Positions 8,440-16,595 of a DNA stretch of 64,000 bases are shown one piece after another. The stretch's first letter is position 1. Each line of letters begins with the position of its first letter. Source of the DNA: Pseudomonas phenolilytica (GTDB taxonomy: Bacteria; Pseudomonadota; Gammaproteobacteria; Pseudomonadales; Pseudomonadaceae); contig NZ_CP058908.1 in assembly GCF_021432765.1 (NCBI RefSeq), positions 1,814,001 to 1,878,000 of the forward strand, in the 5' to 3' direction. Under the pieces are notes generated by a model. That model searched no databases. It was given only the letters and a program-made list of their open reading frames with translations, and was not told the DNA's origin. The position numbers and the translations under genes are program-made.

Positions 8440-9963
8440 ATGATGGAAGAAGCGCTTCTCGCCGATCTGGTCACCGAACTGCCCAATGCAGTGCGTCTGC
8501 AACGTCTGGTGCACACCCTGCATCAGCGGTTTCGCTGCGGCGCCGTGGTGCTGCTGCGCCTGGACGATGACAGTCTGCGACCGATGGCAGCGGTCGGGCT
8601 GGTGCAGGAGGCGCTCGGCCGGCGCTTCATCGTCGCCCAGCATCCGCGGCTGGCGGCCATCCTCTCGCAGCGTGAGCCGACCTGGTTCGAGCCGGATAGC
8701 CGGCTGCCCGATCCCTACGACGGCCTGCTCGACGAGCGCGTCGGCGAACCGCTGCCGGTGCACGATTGCATGGGCGTCAGCCTCTACGTCGAGGGCAAGC
8801 TGTGGGGCGCGCTGACGCTCGATGCACTGCATGCCGGCACCTTCGACGATGACGCGCGCCGCGACCTGCAGCGCTATGCGCTGGTGATCGAGGCGGCGGT
8901 GCGCATCACCCGTCTGGAGCACGAGAATCGCGGCCTGCGCCTGGCGCGTACGGATACGCTGGAGGCGCGCCTGATTCAGGATGACGGTGAAATCCTCGGC
9001 CACAGCGCGGTGATCCGCGATCTGCTGCGCGAGCTGCAGGTGGTCGCCGATTCCGAGCTGCCGGTGCTGCTGCTCGGCGAAACCGGTGTCGGCAAGGAGC
9101 TGTTCGCCCGCTGGTTGCACCGTCACTCGCGGCGGCGCAACAAGCCGCTGGTGCACGTCAACTGCGCGGCGCTGCCCGAGTCGCTGGCCGAGAGCGAGCT
9201 GTTCGGCCACGTGAAGGGCGCGTTCTCCGGCGCCACCACCGACCGCCCGGGGCGGTTCGACGCAGCCAATGGCGGCACGCTGCTGCTCGACGAGGTCGGC
9301 GAGCTGCCGCTGACGGTACAGGCCAAGCTGCTGCGTGCGCTGCAGAATGGCGAGATCCAGCGTCTGGGGGCCGATCAGCCGCGGCGGGTGGACGTGCGCA
9401 TCATCGCCGCGACCAACCGCAACCTGCGCGACAGCGTACGCGACGGGCATTTCCGCGCCGATCTCTACCATCGCCTGTCAGTCTACCCGGCGCCGATCCC
9501 GCCGCTGCGCGAGCGTGGCAACGATGTGCTGATCCTCGCCGGGCACTTCCTCGAGCTCAATCGCGCACGCCTGGGGTTGCGCAGTGTGCGCCTGTCGCCG
9601 GCCGCCGAGCGCGCGCTGCTCGGTTACGACTGGCCAGGCAATGTGCGCGAACTGGAGCACGTAATCAGCCGCGCCGCGCTGCGTCTGCTCAGCCGCGGCG
9701 GCTCGCGCAGTGAGATTCTCACCCTGGAGGCCGACATGCTGGCGCTGGACAGTCGTCCCGAAGGCCCCGCCGCGGTGGTGGTCGAGCCGCTACAGGTGGG
9801 CGAGCGAATCCTGCCGCTGCGCGAGGCGGTGGATGCCAGCCAGCGCCTGGCAATCGTCCGGGCGCTCGAGGCCAGCGGCGAGAACTGGGCGCAGGCCGCG
9901 CGACTACTGGATGTCGATCCGAGCAATCTGCACAAGCTCGCGCGCCGGCTCAAGCTCAAGTAG
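8440..9963 (+). CDS. norR: NorR, NO-sensing sigma54 activator
   Basis: 507 residues from ATG 8440 (a second ATG follows at 8443). The domains are an N-terminal GAF domain (about 20-165) with [15 protein letters not shown] around Cys110, in the region that binds the NO-sensing iron; an AAA+ domain with Walker A GETGVGKE at about 213-220; the sigma54 loop as GAFSGA, a conservative variant of GAFTGA; Walker [10 protein letters not shown]; and a C-terminal Fis-type helix-turn-helix ([20 protein letters not shown]). NorR activates NO detoxification genes. It is divergent from dnrN, its most likely target. Confidence 0.93.
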   Translation: MMEEALLADLVTELPNAVRLQRLVHTLHQRFRCGAVVLLRLDDDSLRPMAAVGLVQEALGRRFIVAQHPRLAAILSQREPTWFEPDSRLPDPYDGLLDERVGEPLPVHDCMGVSLYVEGKLWGALTLDALHAGTFDDDARRDLQRYALVIEAAVRITRLEHENRGLRLARTDTLEARLIQDDGEILGHSAVIRDLLRELQVVADSELPVLLLGETGVGKELFARWLHRHSRRRNKPLVHVNCAALPESLAESELFGHVKGAFSGATTDRPGRFDAANGGTLLLDEVGELPLTVQAKLLRALQNGEIQRLGADQPRRVDVRIIAATNRNLRDSVRDGHFRADLYHRLSVYPAPIPPLRERGNDVLILAGHFLELNRARLGLRSVRLSPAAERALLGYDWPGNVRELEHVISRAALRLLSRGGSRSEILTLEADMLALDSRPEGPAAVVVEPLQVGERILPLREAVDASQRLAIVRALEASGENWAQAARLLDVDPSNLHKLARRLKLK

Positions 9964-10044
9964 CACGACGGTCGTCGGCCGGCTGGAGACGCTGGCGCGA
10001 CGGCATGGTCTACCCTCATTGCGCACCCGCTGAGGAGACCCGTC

Positions 10045-10254
10045 ATGGCGCTGAACCAGGAAGAATTCGACGGCTTGCTGAGCCAGGCGCTGGCTCATGC
10101 CGAGCTGGCCGCCCGCGAAAACGAACCGCTGCACTATCGCGAAGCCTTTGTCGCCACGCTCAAGGCCATGCGCCTGCTCGGCGAAGAGTCCGGCGCCTGG
10201 CGGCAGATGGTCGCCCGCGCCACCGAGGAGTTCGAGGGCGACGAGGGCGTTTGA
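10045..10254 (+). CDS. small conserved-looking hypothetical protein
   Basis: 69 residues with a clear ribosome site (GAGGAGACC) before the ATG. The sequence is helical, acidic and without a signal peptide or membrane segment (LSQALAHAELAARENEPLHYREAFVATLKAMRLLG, split here as LSQALAHAELAARENEP then YREAFVATLKAMRLL). I recognise no family. It follows norR by 81 bp on the same strand and precedes the ubiUVT promoter region. Function unknown. Confidence 0.55.
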   Translation: MALNQEEFDGLLSQALAHAELAARENEPLHYREAFVATLKAMRLLGEESGAWRQMVARATEEFEGDEGV

Positions 10255-10323
10255 GCCATTGCCCGCCGGGCTTTCGCCATGCCGGACGCGCCGTTCGTGG
10301 CGCCGGCAGCCCCCGGGTCGATC

Positions 10324-10337
10324 TTGACGCCCATCAA
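10324..10337 (+). promoter_or_regulatory. FNR/Anr-like box upstream of ubiU
   Basis: TTGACGCCCATCAA matches TTGAT-N4-ATCAA with one mismatch. If used at -41.5 for the plus strand, transcription would start near 10372, 79 bases before ubiU. Oxygen-limited activation would suit the anaerobic ubiquinone pathway. Confidence 0.6.
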
Positions 10338-10450
10338 TGCTGGCCCCCTGTCAGCTGCCTAGACTGCCGGCTGTTTTTTGCTCCGTTCAGCCCGAACGAT
10401 CGCTGTGCCTCGGGGTGCAGCGTGCATTATCCGAACGTCTAGGAGTTGCC

Positions 10451-11446
10451 ATGCACCTGGTCTGCCCGGCAGGAAGCCTGCCCGCGCTCAAGGCCGCCGT
10501 CCAGCAGGGCGCCGATGCCATCTATGTCGGTTTTCGCGACGACACCAACGCCCGTCATTTCGCCGGACTCAACCTCGACGAGAAGCAGCTCGACAAGGGG
10601 CTGCAGCTGATCCGCGAGAAGGGTCGTCAGCTGTACGTAGCCGTCAACACCTACGCACAGCCCGAGGGCTGGGAGCGCTGGCAGCGTTCGGTGGACCAGG
10701 CGGCGGACATGGGCGTCGATGCGCTGATCGCCGCCGACCCCGGTGTGCTCGGCTACGCCAGCAAGCGTCATCCGAAGCTCAAGCTGCACCTCTCGGTACA
10801 GGGCTCGGCGACCAACGCCGCGGCGCTGGGGTTCTACCAGGAACGCTACGGCATCAGCCGTGCGGTGCTGCCGCGCGTGCTTTCGCTCAAGCAGGTCAAG
10901 CAGGTCGCCGCCAGCAGTCCGGTGCCGATCGAGGTGTTCGCCTTCGGCAGCCTGTGCATCATGGCCGAGGGCCGCTGCCACCTGTCGTCCTATCTCACCG
11001 GCGAGTCGCCGAACCTTTGCGGCGTCTGCTCGCCGGCCAAGGCAGTGCGCTGGAGCGAGGAGCCCGAAGGGCTGACCTCGCGCCTGAATAACGTGCTCAT
11101 CGATCGTTACGCCGAGGGCGAATCGGCCGGCTATCCGACGCTGTGCAAGGGCCGCTTCATGGTCAACGGCCAGCGTTTCCATGCGCTCGAAGAGCCGACC
11201 AGTCTGAACACCCTCGACCTGATTCCCGAGCTGGCCGCCATCGGTGTCACCGCGATGAAAATCGAAGGCCGCCAGCGCAGCCCGGCCTACGTCGAGCAGG
11301 TCACCCGCGTCTGGCGCGCCGCGCTGGACAGCTACCTCAAGGCGCCGCAGCGCTACAGCGTGCAGCCGGCGTGGCGCGAGGCGCTCGACGGGCTGTCCGA
11401 AGGCTCGCAAACCACCCTGGGTGCCTACCACCGGGCCTGGCAATGA
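10451..11446 (+). CDS. ubiU: UbiU, O2-independent ubiquinone hydroxylation protein
   Basis: 331 residues of the U32 peptidase-like family. Cys169, Cys176, Cys193 and Cys232 are present (in CIMAEGRCHLSS, LCGVC and LCKGRF), at the same positions I recall for the [4Fe-4S] ligands of E. coli UbiU. With UbiV it forms a heterodimer that hydroxylates ubiquinone precursors without oxygen, using prephenate as oxygen donor in E. coli. AGGAG precedes the ATG. The stop overlaps an in-frame ATG upstream of ubiV, so ubiU, ubiV and ubiT form one operon. An FNR-like box lies upstream. Confidence 0.93.
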   Translation: MHLVCPAGSLPALKAAVQQGADAIYVGFRDDTNARHFAGLNLDEKQLDKGLQLIREKGRQLYVAVNTYAQPEGWERWQRSVDQAADMGVDALIAADPGVLGYASKRHPKLKLHLSVQGSATNAAALGFYQERYGISRAVLPRVLSLKQVKQVAASSPVPIEVFAFGSLCIMAEGRCHLSSYLTGESPNLCGVCSPAKAVRWSEEPEGLTSRLNNVLIDRYAEGESAGYPTLCKGRFMVNGQRFHALEEPTSLNTLDLIPELAAIGVTAMKIEGRQRSPAYVEQVTRVWRAALDSYLKAPQRYSVQPAWREALDGLSEGSQTTLGAYHRAWQ

Positions 11447-11460
11447 ACGAGGAAGCCACC

Positions 11461-12351
11461 ATGAAACTTTCCCTGGGCCCCATCCTGTTCTACTGGGACC
11501 GTCAGCAAACCCTGGACTTCTACGCCAACATGGCCAGCCAGCCGCTGGACGTGATCTACATGGGCGAGACGGTCTGCTCCAAGCGCCGCGCGATGATGCT
11601 CGACGACTGGATGGGGCTGGCGCGCGATCTGGCCGAAGTCACCTCGGCACAATTGGTGCTGTCGGGCCTGACGCTGGTCGAGGCGGCCTCCGAGCTTTCC
11701 AGCCTGCGCCGCCTATGCGAGAACGGCCAGCTGCTGGTCGAAGCCAACGACATGGGCGCGGTGCAACTGCTGGCCGAACGCAAGCTGCCGTTCGTCGGCG
11801 GTCCGGCGCTGAACCTGTACAACGGCCATGCATTGGCCGAACTGGTCAACAGTGGCATGCAGCGCTGGGTGCCGCCGGTGGAGGCCTCCGGCGCGCTGAT
11901 CAAGAGCGCCCGCGCGCAGCTGCAGCGGCTGGGCGTCACGCTGCCGGAGATCGAGATCTTCGCCTACGGCCACCTGCCGCTGGCCTATTCGGCGCGCTGC
12001 TTCACCGCCCGCGCCGAGAATCGGCCGAAGGACGATTGCCAGTTCTGTTGCCAGAACTACCCCGAGGGCATTCCGCTGCTCAGCCAGGAGGGCGAGGCGC
12101 TGTTCACCATCAACGGCATCCAGACTATGTCTGCCTCGGTCAGCAACCTGCTGGCCGACTACGAAGGGCTGGTCGACAGTGGTGCCGACCTGCTGCGTCT
12201 GAGCCCGCGTGCCGCCGGCATGGAAGAGGTGATCGCCGCGTTCGACGCCGTGCGCAAGGGCGCACTGCCGCCGCTGGCGGTGGACGGTTGCAATGGTTAT
12301 TGGCATGGCCAGCCGGGCATGCTGCGTGCCGAGGAGGCCGGTCTATGCTGA
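11461..12351 (+). CDS. ubiV: UbiV, O2-independent ubiquinone hydroxylation protein
   Basis: 296 residues. Cys39, Cys180, Cys193 and Cys197 (ETVCSKR, SARCFTAR, DDCQFCCQN) coincide with the iron-sulfur ligands I recall for E. coli UbiV. It works as a heterodimer with UbiU in anaerobic ubiquinone synthesis. I use ATG 11461, which has GAGGAA nine bases upstream and gives the family's usual MKLSLGPILFYW start; an ATG at 11443 overlapping the ubiU stop would add six residues. The stop overlaps ubiT by 7 bp. Confidence 0.92.
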   Translation: MKLSLGPILFYWDRQQTLDFYANMASQPLDVIYMGETVCSKRRAMMLDDWMGLARDLAEVTSAQLVLSGLTLVEAASELSSLRRLCENGQLLVEANDMGAVQLLAERKLPFVGGPALNLYNGHALAELVNSGMQRWVPPVEASGALIKSARAQLQRLGVTLPEIEIFAYGHLPLAYSARCFTARAENRPKDDCQFCCQNYPEGIPLLSQEGEALFTINGIQTMSASVSNLLADYEGLVDSGADLLRLSPRAAGMEEVIAAFDAVRKGALPPLAVDGCNGYWHGQPGMLRAEEAGLC

Positions 12352-12833
12352 ACCCGCGTGCCCATCTGGTGAACCTCGGCGGGCGCCTGCTGCCGCTGGC
12401 GGCCAAGACGCCATTCCTGCTGCAGCGCCTGGCGCTGGAGCGCAGTCTCAATCAGATCTTCGCCGAGGCGCTGGCCGATGGCGCCTTCGACGTGCTGGAA
12501 GGCCACTGGATGAAGCTCGAGGTCATCGACCTCGGACTGGCCTGGTGTCTGACCTGCGACCGGGAAAAGCTGCGCATCGCCGCGCAGGCGCCGGTGGAAG
12601 TGAGCATCCGCGGCAACTGGCGCGAATTCCTCCTGCTGGCCAGCCGTCAGGAAGACCCGGACACGCTGTTCTTCCGTCGTCGGCTGATCATCGAAGGCGA
12701 TACCGAGCTGGGCCTGGCGATCAAGAACCTGATCGACAGCCTCGATCCCGATACGCTGCCGTCCTGGTTGTGGAAGATGCTGCAAGGCGCCGGTGAGGAA
12801 GTGGCGCGCGCAGGCAAGGCACAGCCGGCGTAA
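12345..12833 (+). CDS. ubiT: UbiT, SCP2-domain lipid carrier of anaerobic ubiquinone synthesis
   Basis: 162 residues. An SCP2/sterol-carrier domain covers most of the protein (FDVLEGHWMKLEVIDLGLAW through EFLLLASRQEDPDTLFFRRR). UbiT is the accessory, lipid-binding partner of UbiU/UbiV, thought to hold the hydrophobic polyprenyl substrate, as UbiJ does in the aerobic pathway. It overlaps ubiV by 7 bp and is followed by a strong terminator, which ends the ubiUVT operon. YhbT-type SCP2 protein is the older name. Confidence 0.9.
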   Translation: MLNPRAHLVNLGGRLLPLAAKTPFLLQRLALERSLNQIFAEALADGAFDVLEGHWMKLEVIDLGLAWCLTCDREKLRIAAQAPVEVSIRGNWREFLLLASRQEDPDTLFFRRRLIIEGDTELGLAIKNLIDSLDPDTLPSWLWKMLQGAGEEVARAGKAQPA

Positions 12834-12860
12834 CGAGATAGTTGCTCTGAGGGGGGCGAC

Positions 12861-12888
12861 AAGGCGGGGCATGCCCCGCCTTTTTTAT
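12861..12888 (+). terminator. intrinsic terminator of ubiUVT
   Basis: The stem GGCGGGGC/GCCCCGCC (12863-12870 with 12873-12880) has an AT loop and six T follow. It lies about 30 bases after the ubiT stop. Confidence 0.9.
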
Positions 12889-12934
12889 TCGTACTTCGAA
12901 GCGCCGCTAAGCGCGCGCAGGTGGATCGTGTGGT

Positions 12935-13330
12935 TCAGCAGACCCGCAGGCGGCGCGGCTGCATGCGGTCGCTGGCGATGATGTCCTTCATGTCCTCGAA
13001 CAACGCGTTGGCTTCTTCCTCGCTGCAGTCCTCGCGATAGCGCTTGCGCAGACCGTAGCTGCTGAGGGTGATGTGCACGTCGGGCGTGACGCCATGCTGT
13101 GCCAGGCATGCGCGGGCGCAATGCAGCGGGCAGCCGTCGATGGCCAGGATCGGCCGGCCGGAATGCGCCTTGCGCACCAGCGCCTCGACGCGACCGCCGA
13201 CGCCGGCGATGCAGGACATTTCCGCCAGCCCGGCGCGGTCGAGGCGTACGGCGAGGGTATTGGCCATCTGCGCCACGTTGGAGCAGCCCGAGCAGGAATA
13301 CACCAAAGGTTGAATGCTGGACTTGGTCAT
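12935..13330 (-). CDS. putative zinc-binding protein, DGC domain
   Basis: 131 residues with the DGC-domain pattern: CSGC at 13-16, Cys40, the AIDGCPLHCARACL segment with Asp65-Gly66-Cys67, Cys71 and Cys75, and Cys131 at the end. The family is annotated as zinc-binding but no reaction is established. It is encoded alone between the ubiUVT terminator and dnrS, with a perfect FNR box 60-73 bases upstream of its ATG. The Cys-rich make-up and the box point to a low-oxygen role, possibly metal or sulfur handling, but that is inference. Confidence 0.8.
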   Translation of the reverse strand: MTKSSIQPLVYSCSGCSNVAQMANTLAVRLDRAGLAEMSCIAGVGGRVEALVRKAHSGRPILAIDGCPLHCARACLAQHGVTPDVHITLSSYGLRKRYREDCSEEEANALFEDMKDIIASDRMQPRRLRVC

Positions 13331-13389
13331 GAGCTCCTCCCGCTGCGTGAAACCGAAAGGCAGTATCGCGCCCGACCCCGGGCGCGGCC

Positions 13390-13403
13390 TTGATGATGAT
13401 CAA
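13390..13403 (-). promoter_or_regulatory. perfect FNR/Anr box upstream of the DGC gene
   Basis: TTGATGATGATCAA matches TTGAT-N4-ATCAA at all ten defined positions. Used at -41.5 on the minus strand it would start transcription near 13355, about 25 bases before the DGC-protein ATG at 13330. It lies downstream of the dnrS stop. Confidence 0.8.
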
Positions 13404-13429
13404 GATGCCTGAGGCGATCTGCCGCAGGT

Positions 13430-14107
13430 CTATTCGTCGTAGGCGGTCAGCGCGCGGCTGTCGAGAATCTCGATGCGGCGGCGTTGCACGGCAATGGTTC
13501 CGGACTCCACCAGCCGATGCAGGATGCGCGAAAAGGTTTCCGGCTGGATACCCAGCTTGGAGGCGATCAGCCGCTTGGGCACGTCGAGTGTGATTACGCC
13601 GCTGTCGTCGCTCTGCGCCTGGGCGAGAAAGCGCGCCACGCGGCGGCTGGCGTTGGCCAGCGTGAGGGTGTCGATCTCACCCATGCGTTGGTGCAGGCGC
13701 ACGCTGAGCGTGGCGAGGATTTCCAGGCAGATCGCCGGGTGCTCCTCGAGCATGCGGCGGTACTGGGGGCCGTTCAGGCTGGCGACCAGGCTGGTCTTGA
13801 GCGCTGTGGCGCTGACCGGATACAGCGGGGTGCCGCGAAACAGCAGCGCCTCGGCAAACGACTCGCCCGGACGCATCACCTCGACCAGTTTCTCCTGGCC
13901 GTCGCAGATGACCCGGTGCAGCTTGATCTGCCCGCTGAACAGGAAATAGAAACGGTCGGCCCTGTCGCCCTGATGAAATAGCGAGGCACCTGCGGGCAGG
14001 CGCTTGAGATTGGCCGTGGCGCAGATTTCCTGCATGGCGGCTTCCGGCAGGCGGCTGAACAGGTGATGACGGCGCAGCCCGGCGATGAGCGACGGTTCTG
14101 TAAGCAT
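13430..14107 (-). CDS. dnrS: DnrS-type Crp/Fnr regulator
   Basis: 225 residues from ATG 14107, with a strong ribosome site (GGAGGAG). It has a cyclic-nucleotide-type sensor domain, a dimer helix (LHQRMGEIDTLTLANASRRV) and a winged helix with IQPETFSRILHRL. No N-terminal FNR-type cysteine set is present, so it does not look like an iron-sulfur O2 sensor. From memory, P. stutzeri dnrS lies next to anaerobic ribonucleotide reductase genes and is FnrA-dependent; here the gene is divergent from nrdD with an FNR box between, which fits. It is a paralogue of dnr at 6569-7252. Confidence 0.85.
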   Translation of the reverse strand: MLTEPSLIAGLRRHHLFSRLPEAAMQEICATANLKRLPAGASLFHQGDRADRFYFLFSGQIKLHRVICDGQEKLVEVMRPGESFAEALLFRGTPLYPVSATALKTSLVASLNGPQYRRMLEEHPAICLEILATLSVRLHQRMGEIDTLTLANASRRVARFLAQAQSDDSGVITLDVPKRLIASKLGIQPETFSRILHRLVESGTIAVQRRRIEILDSRALTAYDE

Positions 14108-14244
14108 GGCTCCTCCCCCGGCACCGGGCCGGGATGGTTCGAGGCTGCATCCTAGAAGGTGGCTGCCCGGATTTTCCTTGACCGCGGACAAGTTGGGGCG
14201 CCGTCGCACCTCGCTGAACGCCTCCGGTCGATGTTTTGCCCGAC

Positions 14245-14258
14245 TTGATGATGGTCAA
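14245..14258. promoter_or_regulatory. FNR/Anr box between dnrS and nrdD
   Basis: TTGATGATGGTCAA matches TTGAT-N4-ATCAA with one mismatch. It could serve dnrS (start near 14210 on the minus strand), nrdD (start near 14293 on the plus strand), or both. Confidence 0.7.
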
Positions 14259-14287
14259 TTCGCTGCAGCCCTTTAGCCCGTAGATTC

Positions 14288-14333
14288 CCACCATATTGTG
14301 TGTATGTGTGAATTGAGTATCTACATATAGTAT
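14288..14333 (+). promoter_or_regulatory. tandem NrdR boxes upstream of nrdD
   Basis: CCACCATATTGTGTGT (14288-14303) and TATCTACATATAGTAT (14318-14333) resemble the NrdR consensus acaCwAtATaTwGtgt. The second matches the ten-base core at nine positions. The starts are 30 bp apart, about three helical turns, which is the arrangement NrdR uses to repress ribonucleotide reductase genes. The second box ends 11 bases before the nrdD ATG and overlaps the expected -10 to leader region. Confidence 0.6.
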
Positions 14334-14344
14334 TCGGAGGCGGG

Positions 14345-16363
14345 ATGGACGAGCGGGTTGAGGGCGCGGTGTCACGGATGCTGCGCAAGCGCGATGGACG
14401 GCGGGTCGCGTTCGAGTTGGACAAGATCAGCCGCGCCATCGCCGCGGCGGGTGAGGCCACTGGCGAATTCGGTGGTGCGGCAGCGCTGACGCTGGCCGAC
14501 ACCGTGCAGCGGCAGCTTGGCGCGCTGGACGAGGTCGATGTCGAACAGGTGCAGGATCGCGTCGAACATGCGCTGATGCGCGCGGGTTACTTCGACACCG
14601 CGCGCGCCTACATCGTCTACCGCGAGCGCCACGGGCGCCTGCGCCGCGACCGCAAGGCCATCGTCGATGTCGCCTCCTCGATGAACGAATACCTCTCGCG
14701 CGAGGACTGGCGCGTGCGCGCCAATGCCAACCAGGGCTATTCGCTGGGCGGGCTGATTCTCAACGTGTCCGGCAAGGTCACCGCCAACTACTGGCTGGAC
14801 GAGGTCTATAGCCCGGAGATCGGCCGTGCCCACCGCGACGGCGATCTGCACATCCATGATCTGGATATGCTCGCCGGCTACTGCGCCGGCTGGTCGCTGC
14901 GCACGCTGCTCAACGAGGGCTTCAACGGCATTCCCGGGCGTGTCGAGGCGGGGCCGCCGAAGCACCTGTCCAGTGCGCTGGGACAGATGGTCAACTTCCT
15001 CGGCACGCTGCAGAACGAGTGGGCCGGTGCCCAGGCGTTCAGCAGCTTCGATACCTACCTCGCGCCCTTCGTGCGCAAGGACAATCTCGGTTATGACGAG
15101 GTGCGCCAGGCGATTCAGGAGTTCATCTACAACCTCAACGTGCCGTCGCGCTGGGGCACGCAGACGCCGTTCACCAACCTGACCTTCGACTGGGTCTGCC
15201 CCGAGGACCTGCGTGAGCAGATTCCCTATATCGGCGGCGAGGAAATGCCTTTCGCCTACGGCGAGCTGCAGGCCGAGATGGAGCTGATCAATCGGGCCTA
15301 TATCGAGGTGATGCAGGCCGGTGATGGCCTCGGCCGGGTGTTCACCTTCCCGATCCCGACCTACAACATCACCCACGATTTCCCGTGGGACAGCGAGAAC
15401 GCCGAGCGCCTGTTCGAGATGACCGCACGCTACGGCCTGCCGTACTTCCAGAACTTCCTCAATTCCGATATGCAGCCCAACCAGGTGCGCTCGATGTGCT
15501 GCCGCCTGCAGCTGGACGTGCGTGAGCTGCTCAAGCGCGGCGGCGGTCTGTTCGGTTCGGCCGAGCAGACCGGCTCGCTCGGCGTGGTGACCATCAACTG
15601 CGCGCGCCTGGGCTATCTGCATGCCGGTGACAAGGCGGCGTTGCTCGAGCATCTGGATGCCCTGCTGGAAATGGCGCGGCAGAGCCTGGAGGTCAAGCGC
15701 AAGGTGATCCAGCACCACATGGATGCCGGGCTCTACCCGTACACCAAGCGCTACCTCGGCACGTTGCGCAATCACTTCTCCACCATCGGCGTGAACGGCC
15801 TGCACGAGATGGTGCGCAACTTCACCGATGACAGCGAGGGCATGCACACGCCGGCCGGCCGCGCGCTGGCGGTGGAGCTGCTCGACCATGTCCGCGCGCG
15901 GCTGGTGCAGTTCCAGGAAGACACCGGCCACCTCTACAACCTCGAAGCGACACCTGCCGAGGGCACCACCTACCGCTTCGCCAAGGAAGACCGCAAGCGT
16001 TTTCCGGACATCCTCCAGGCCGGCTCGGCCGAGGCGCCGTACTACACCAACTCCTCGCAGCTGCCGGTGGGCTTCACCGACGATCCCTTCGAGGCGCTGG
16101 CGCTGCAGGACGAGCTGCAGACCAAGTACACCGGCGGCACCGTGCTGCACCTGTACATGGCCGAGCAGATTTCCTCCACCGAGGCCTGCAAGAAGCTGGT
16201 GCGCAACGCGCTGTCGCGTTTCCGCTTGCCATACCTGACGGTGACGCCGACGTTCTCGATCTGCCCGGTGCACGGCTACCTGGCCGGCGAACACGAGTTC
16301 TGCCCCAAGTGCGACGAGGCCCTGCTGCACAAGCAGCGCGCCGAAGCGGCGTTGCCCGCCTGA
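14345..16363 (+). CDS. nrdD: class III (anaerobic) ribonucleotide reductase NrdD, without its glycyl-radical tail
   Basis: 672 residues. An N-terminal ATP-cone (about 8-105, RKRDGRRVAFELDKISRAI) precedes the NrdD barrel, with HIHDLDMLAGYCAGWS, the QVRSMCCRLQLD cysteine region, and a C-terminal zinc motif CPVHGYLAGEHEFCPKC (Cys640, His643, Cys653, Cys656). The enzyme makes dNTPs from NTPs without oxygen. The protein stops 16 residues after the last zinc Cys, before the RVxGY glycyl-radical loop that every NrdD needs; that loop is encoded by the next gene. GGAGG precedes the ATG. NrdR and FNR sites lie upstream. Confidence 0.93.
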   Translation: MDERVEGAVSRMLRKRDGRRVAFELDKISRAIAAAGEATGEFGGAAALTLADTVQRQLGALDEVDVEQVQDRVEHALMRAGYFDTARAYIVYRERHGRLRRDRKAIVDVASSMNEYLSREDWRVRANANQGYSLGGLILNVSGKVTANYWLDEVYSPEIGRAHRDGDLHIHDLDMLAGYCAGWSLRTLLNEGFNGIPGRVEAGPPKHLSSALGQMVNFLGTLQNEWAGAQAFSSFDTYLAPFVRKDNLGYDEVRQAIQEFIYNLNVPSRWGTQTPFTNLTFDWVCPEDLREQIPYIGGEEMPFAYGELQAEMELINRAYIEVMQAGDGLGRVFTFPIPTYNITHDFPWDSENAERLFEMTARYGLPYFQNFLNSDMQPNQVRSMCCRLQLDVRELLKRGGGLFGSAEQTGSLGVVTINCARLGYLHAGDKAALLEHLDALLEMARQSLEVKRKVIQHHMDAGLYPYTKRYLGTLRNHFSTIGVNGLHEMVRNFTDDSEGMHTPAGRALAVELLDHVRARLVQFQEDTGHLYNLEATPAEGTTYRFAKEDRKRFPDILQAGSAEAPYYTNSSQLPVGFTDDPFEALALQDELQTKYTGGTVLHLYMAEQISSTEACKKLVRNALSRFRLPYLTVTPTFSICPVHGYLAGEHEFCPKCDEALLHKQRAEAALPA

Positions 16364-16439
16364 GCTGCGACCCCATGCCCCGCAGCTCCGCGCGGTGCGG
16401 CGCTGCATACTCACACCCCAGCAAGTAAGGAGAAGCACC

Positions 16440-16595
16440 ATGAGCCAAGCCAGCCAACTGCCCCAGGAACAGCGCCAGCGTTGTGAAGTCTGGACCCGCG
16501 TGATGGGCTACCACCGCCCGGTTGCGGCGTTCAACCCGGGCAAGCAGTCCGAACACCGCGAGCGCCTGCATTTCACCGAAGCGGCGGCGCGGTGA
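16440..16595 (+). CDS. separate glycyl-radical domain of anaerobic ribonucleotide reductase
   Basis: 51 residues with its own ribosome site (TAAGGAG, eight bases before the ATG). It contains WTRVMGYHRPVAAFNPGKQ followed by SEHRERLHF, which is the pattern of the C-terminal glycyl-radical loop of full-length NrdD proteins (RVxGY..P...N.GK..E...R); Gly23 would carry the radical. It lies 76 bases after the nrdD stop, in a different reading frame, and overlaps nrdG by 4 bp (GTGA). It most likely docks in trans onto the 672-residue NrdD and is activated by NrdG. A sequencing frameshift is unlikely because it has its own start signal and a spacer. Confidence 0.85.
   Translation: MSQASQLPQEQRQRCEVWTRVMGYHRPVAAFNPGKQSEHRERLHFTEAAAR

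Noticed and set aside
16364..16439. Frameshift in nrdD as explanation for the split
   Set aside because: The nrdD frame ends in a normal stop; the second part has its own start, a consensus ribosome site and a 76-base spacer without NrdD-like coding.
14372..16441. 689-codon minus-strand open frame opposite nrdD
   Set aside because: Antisense shadow of a gene with clear class III reductase motifs; no ribosome site or family resemblance.
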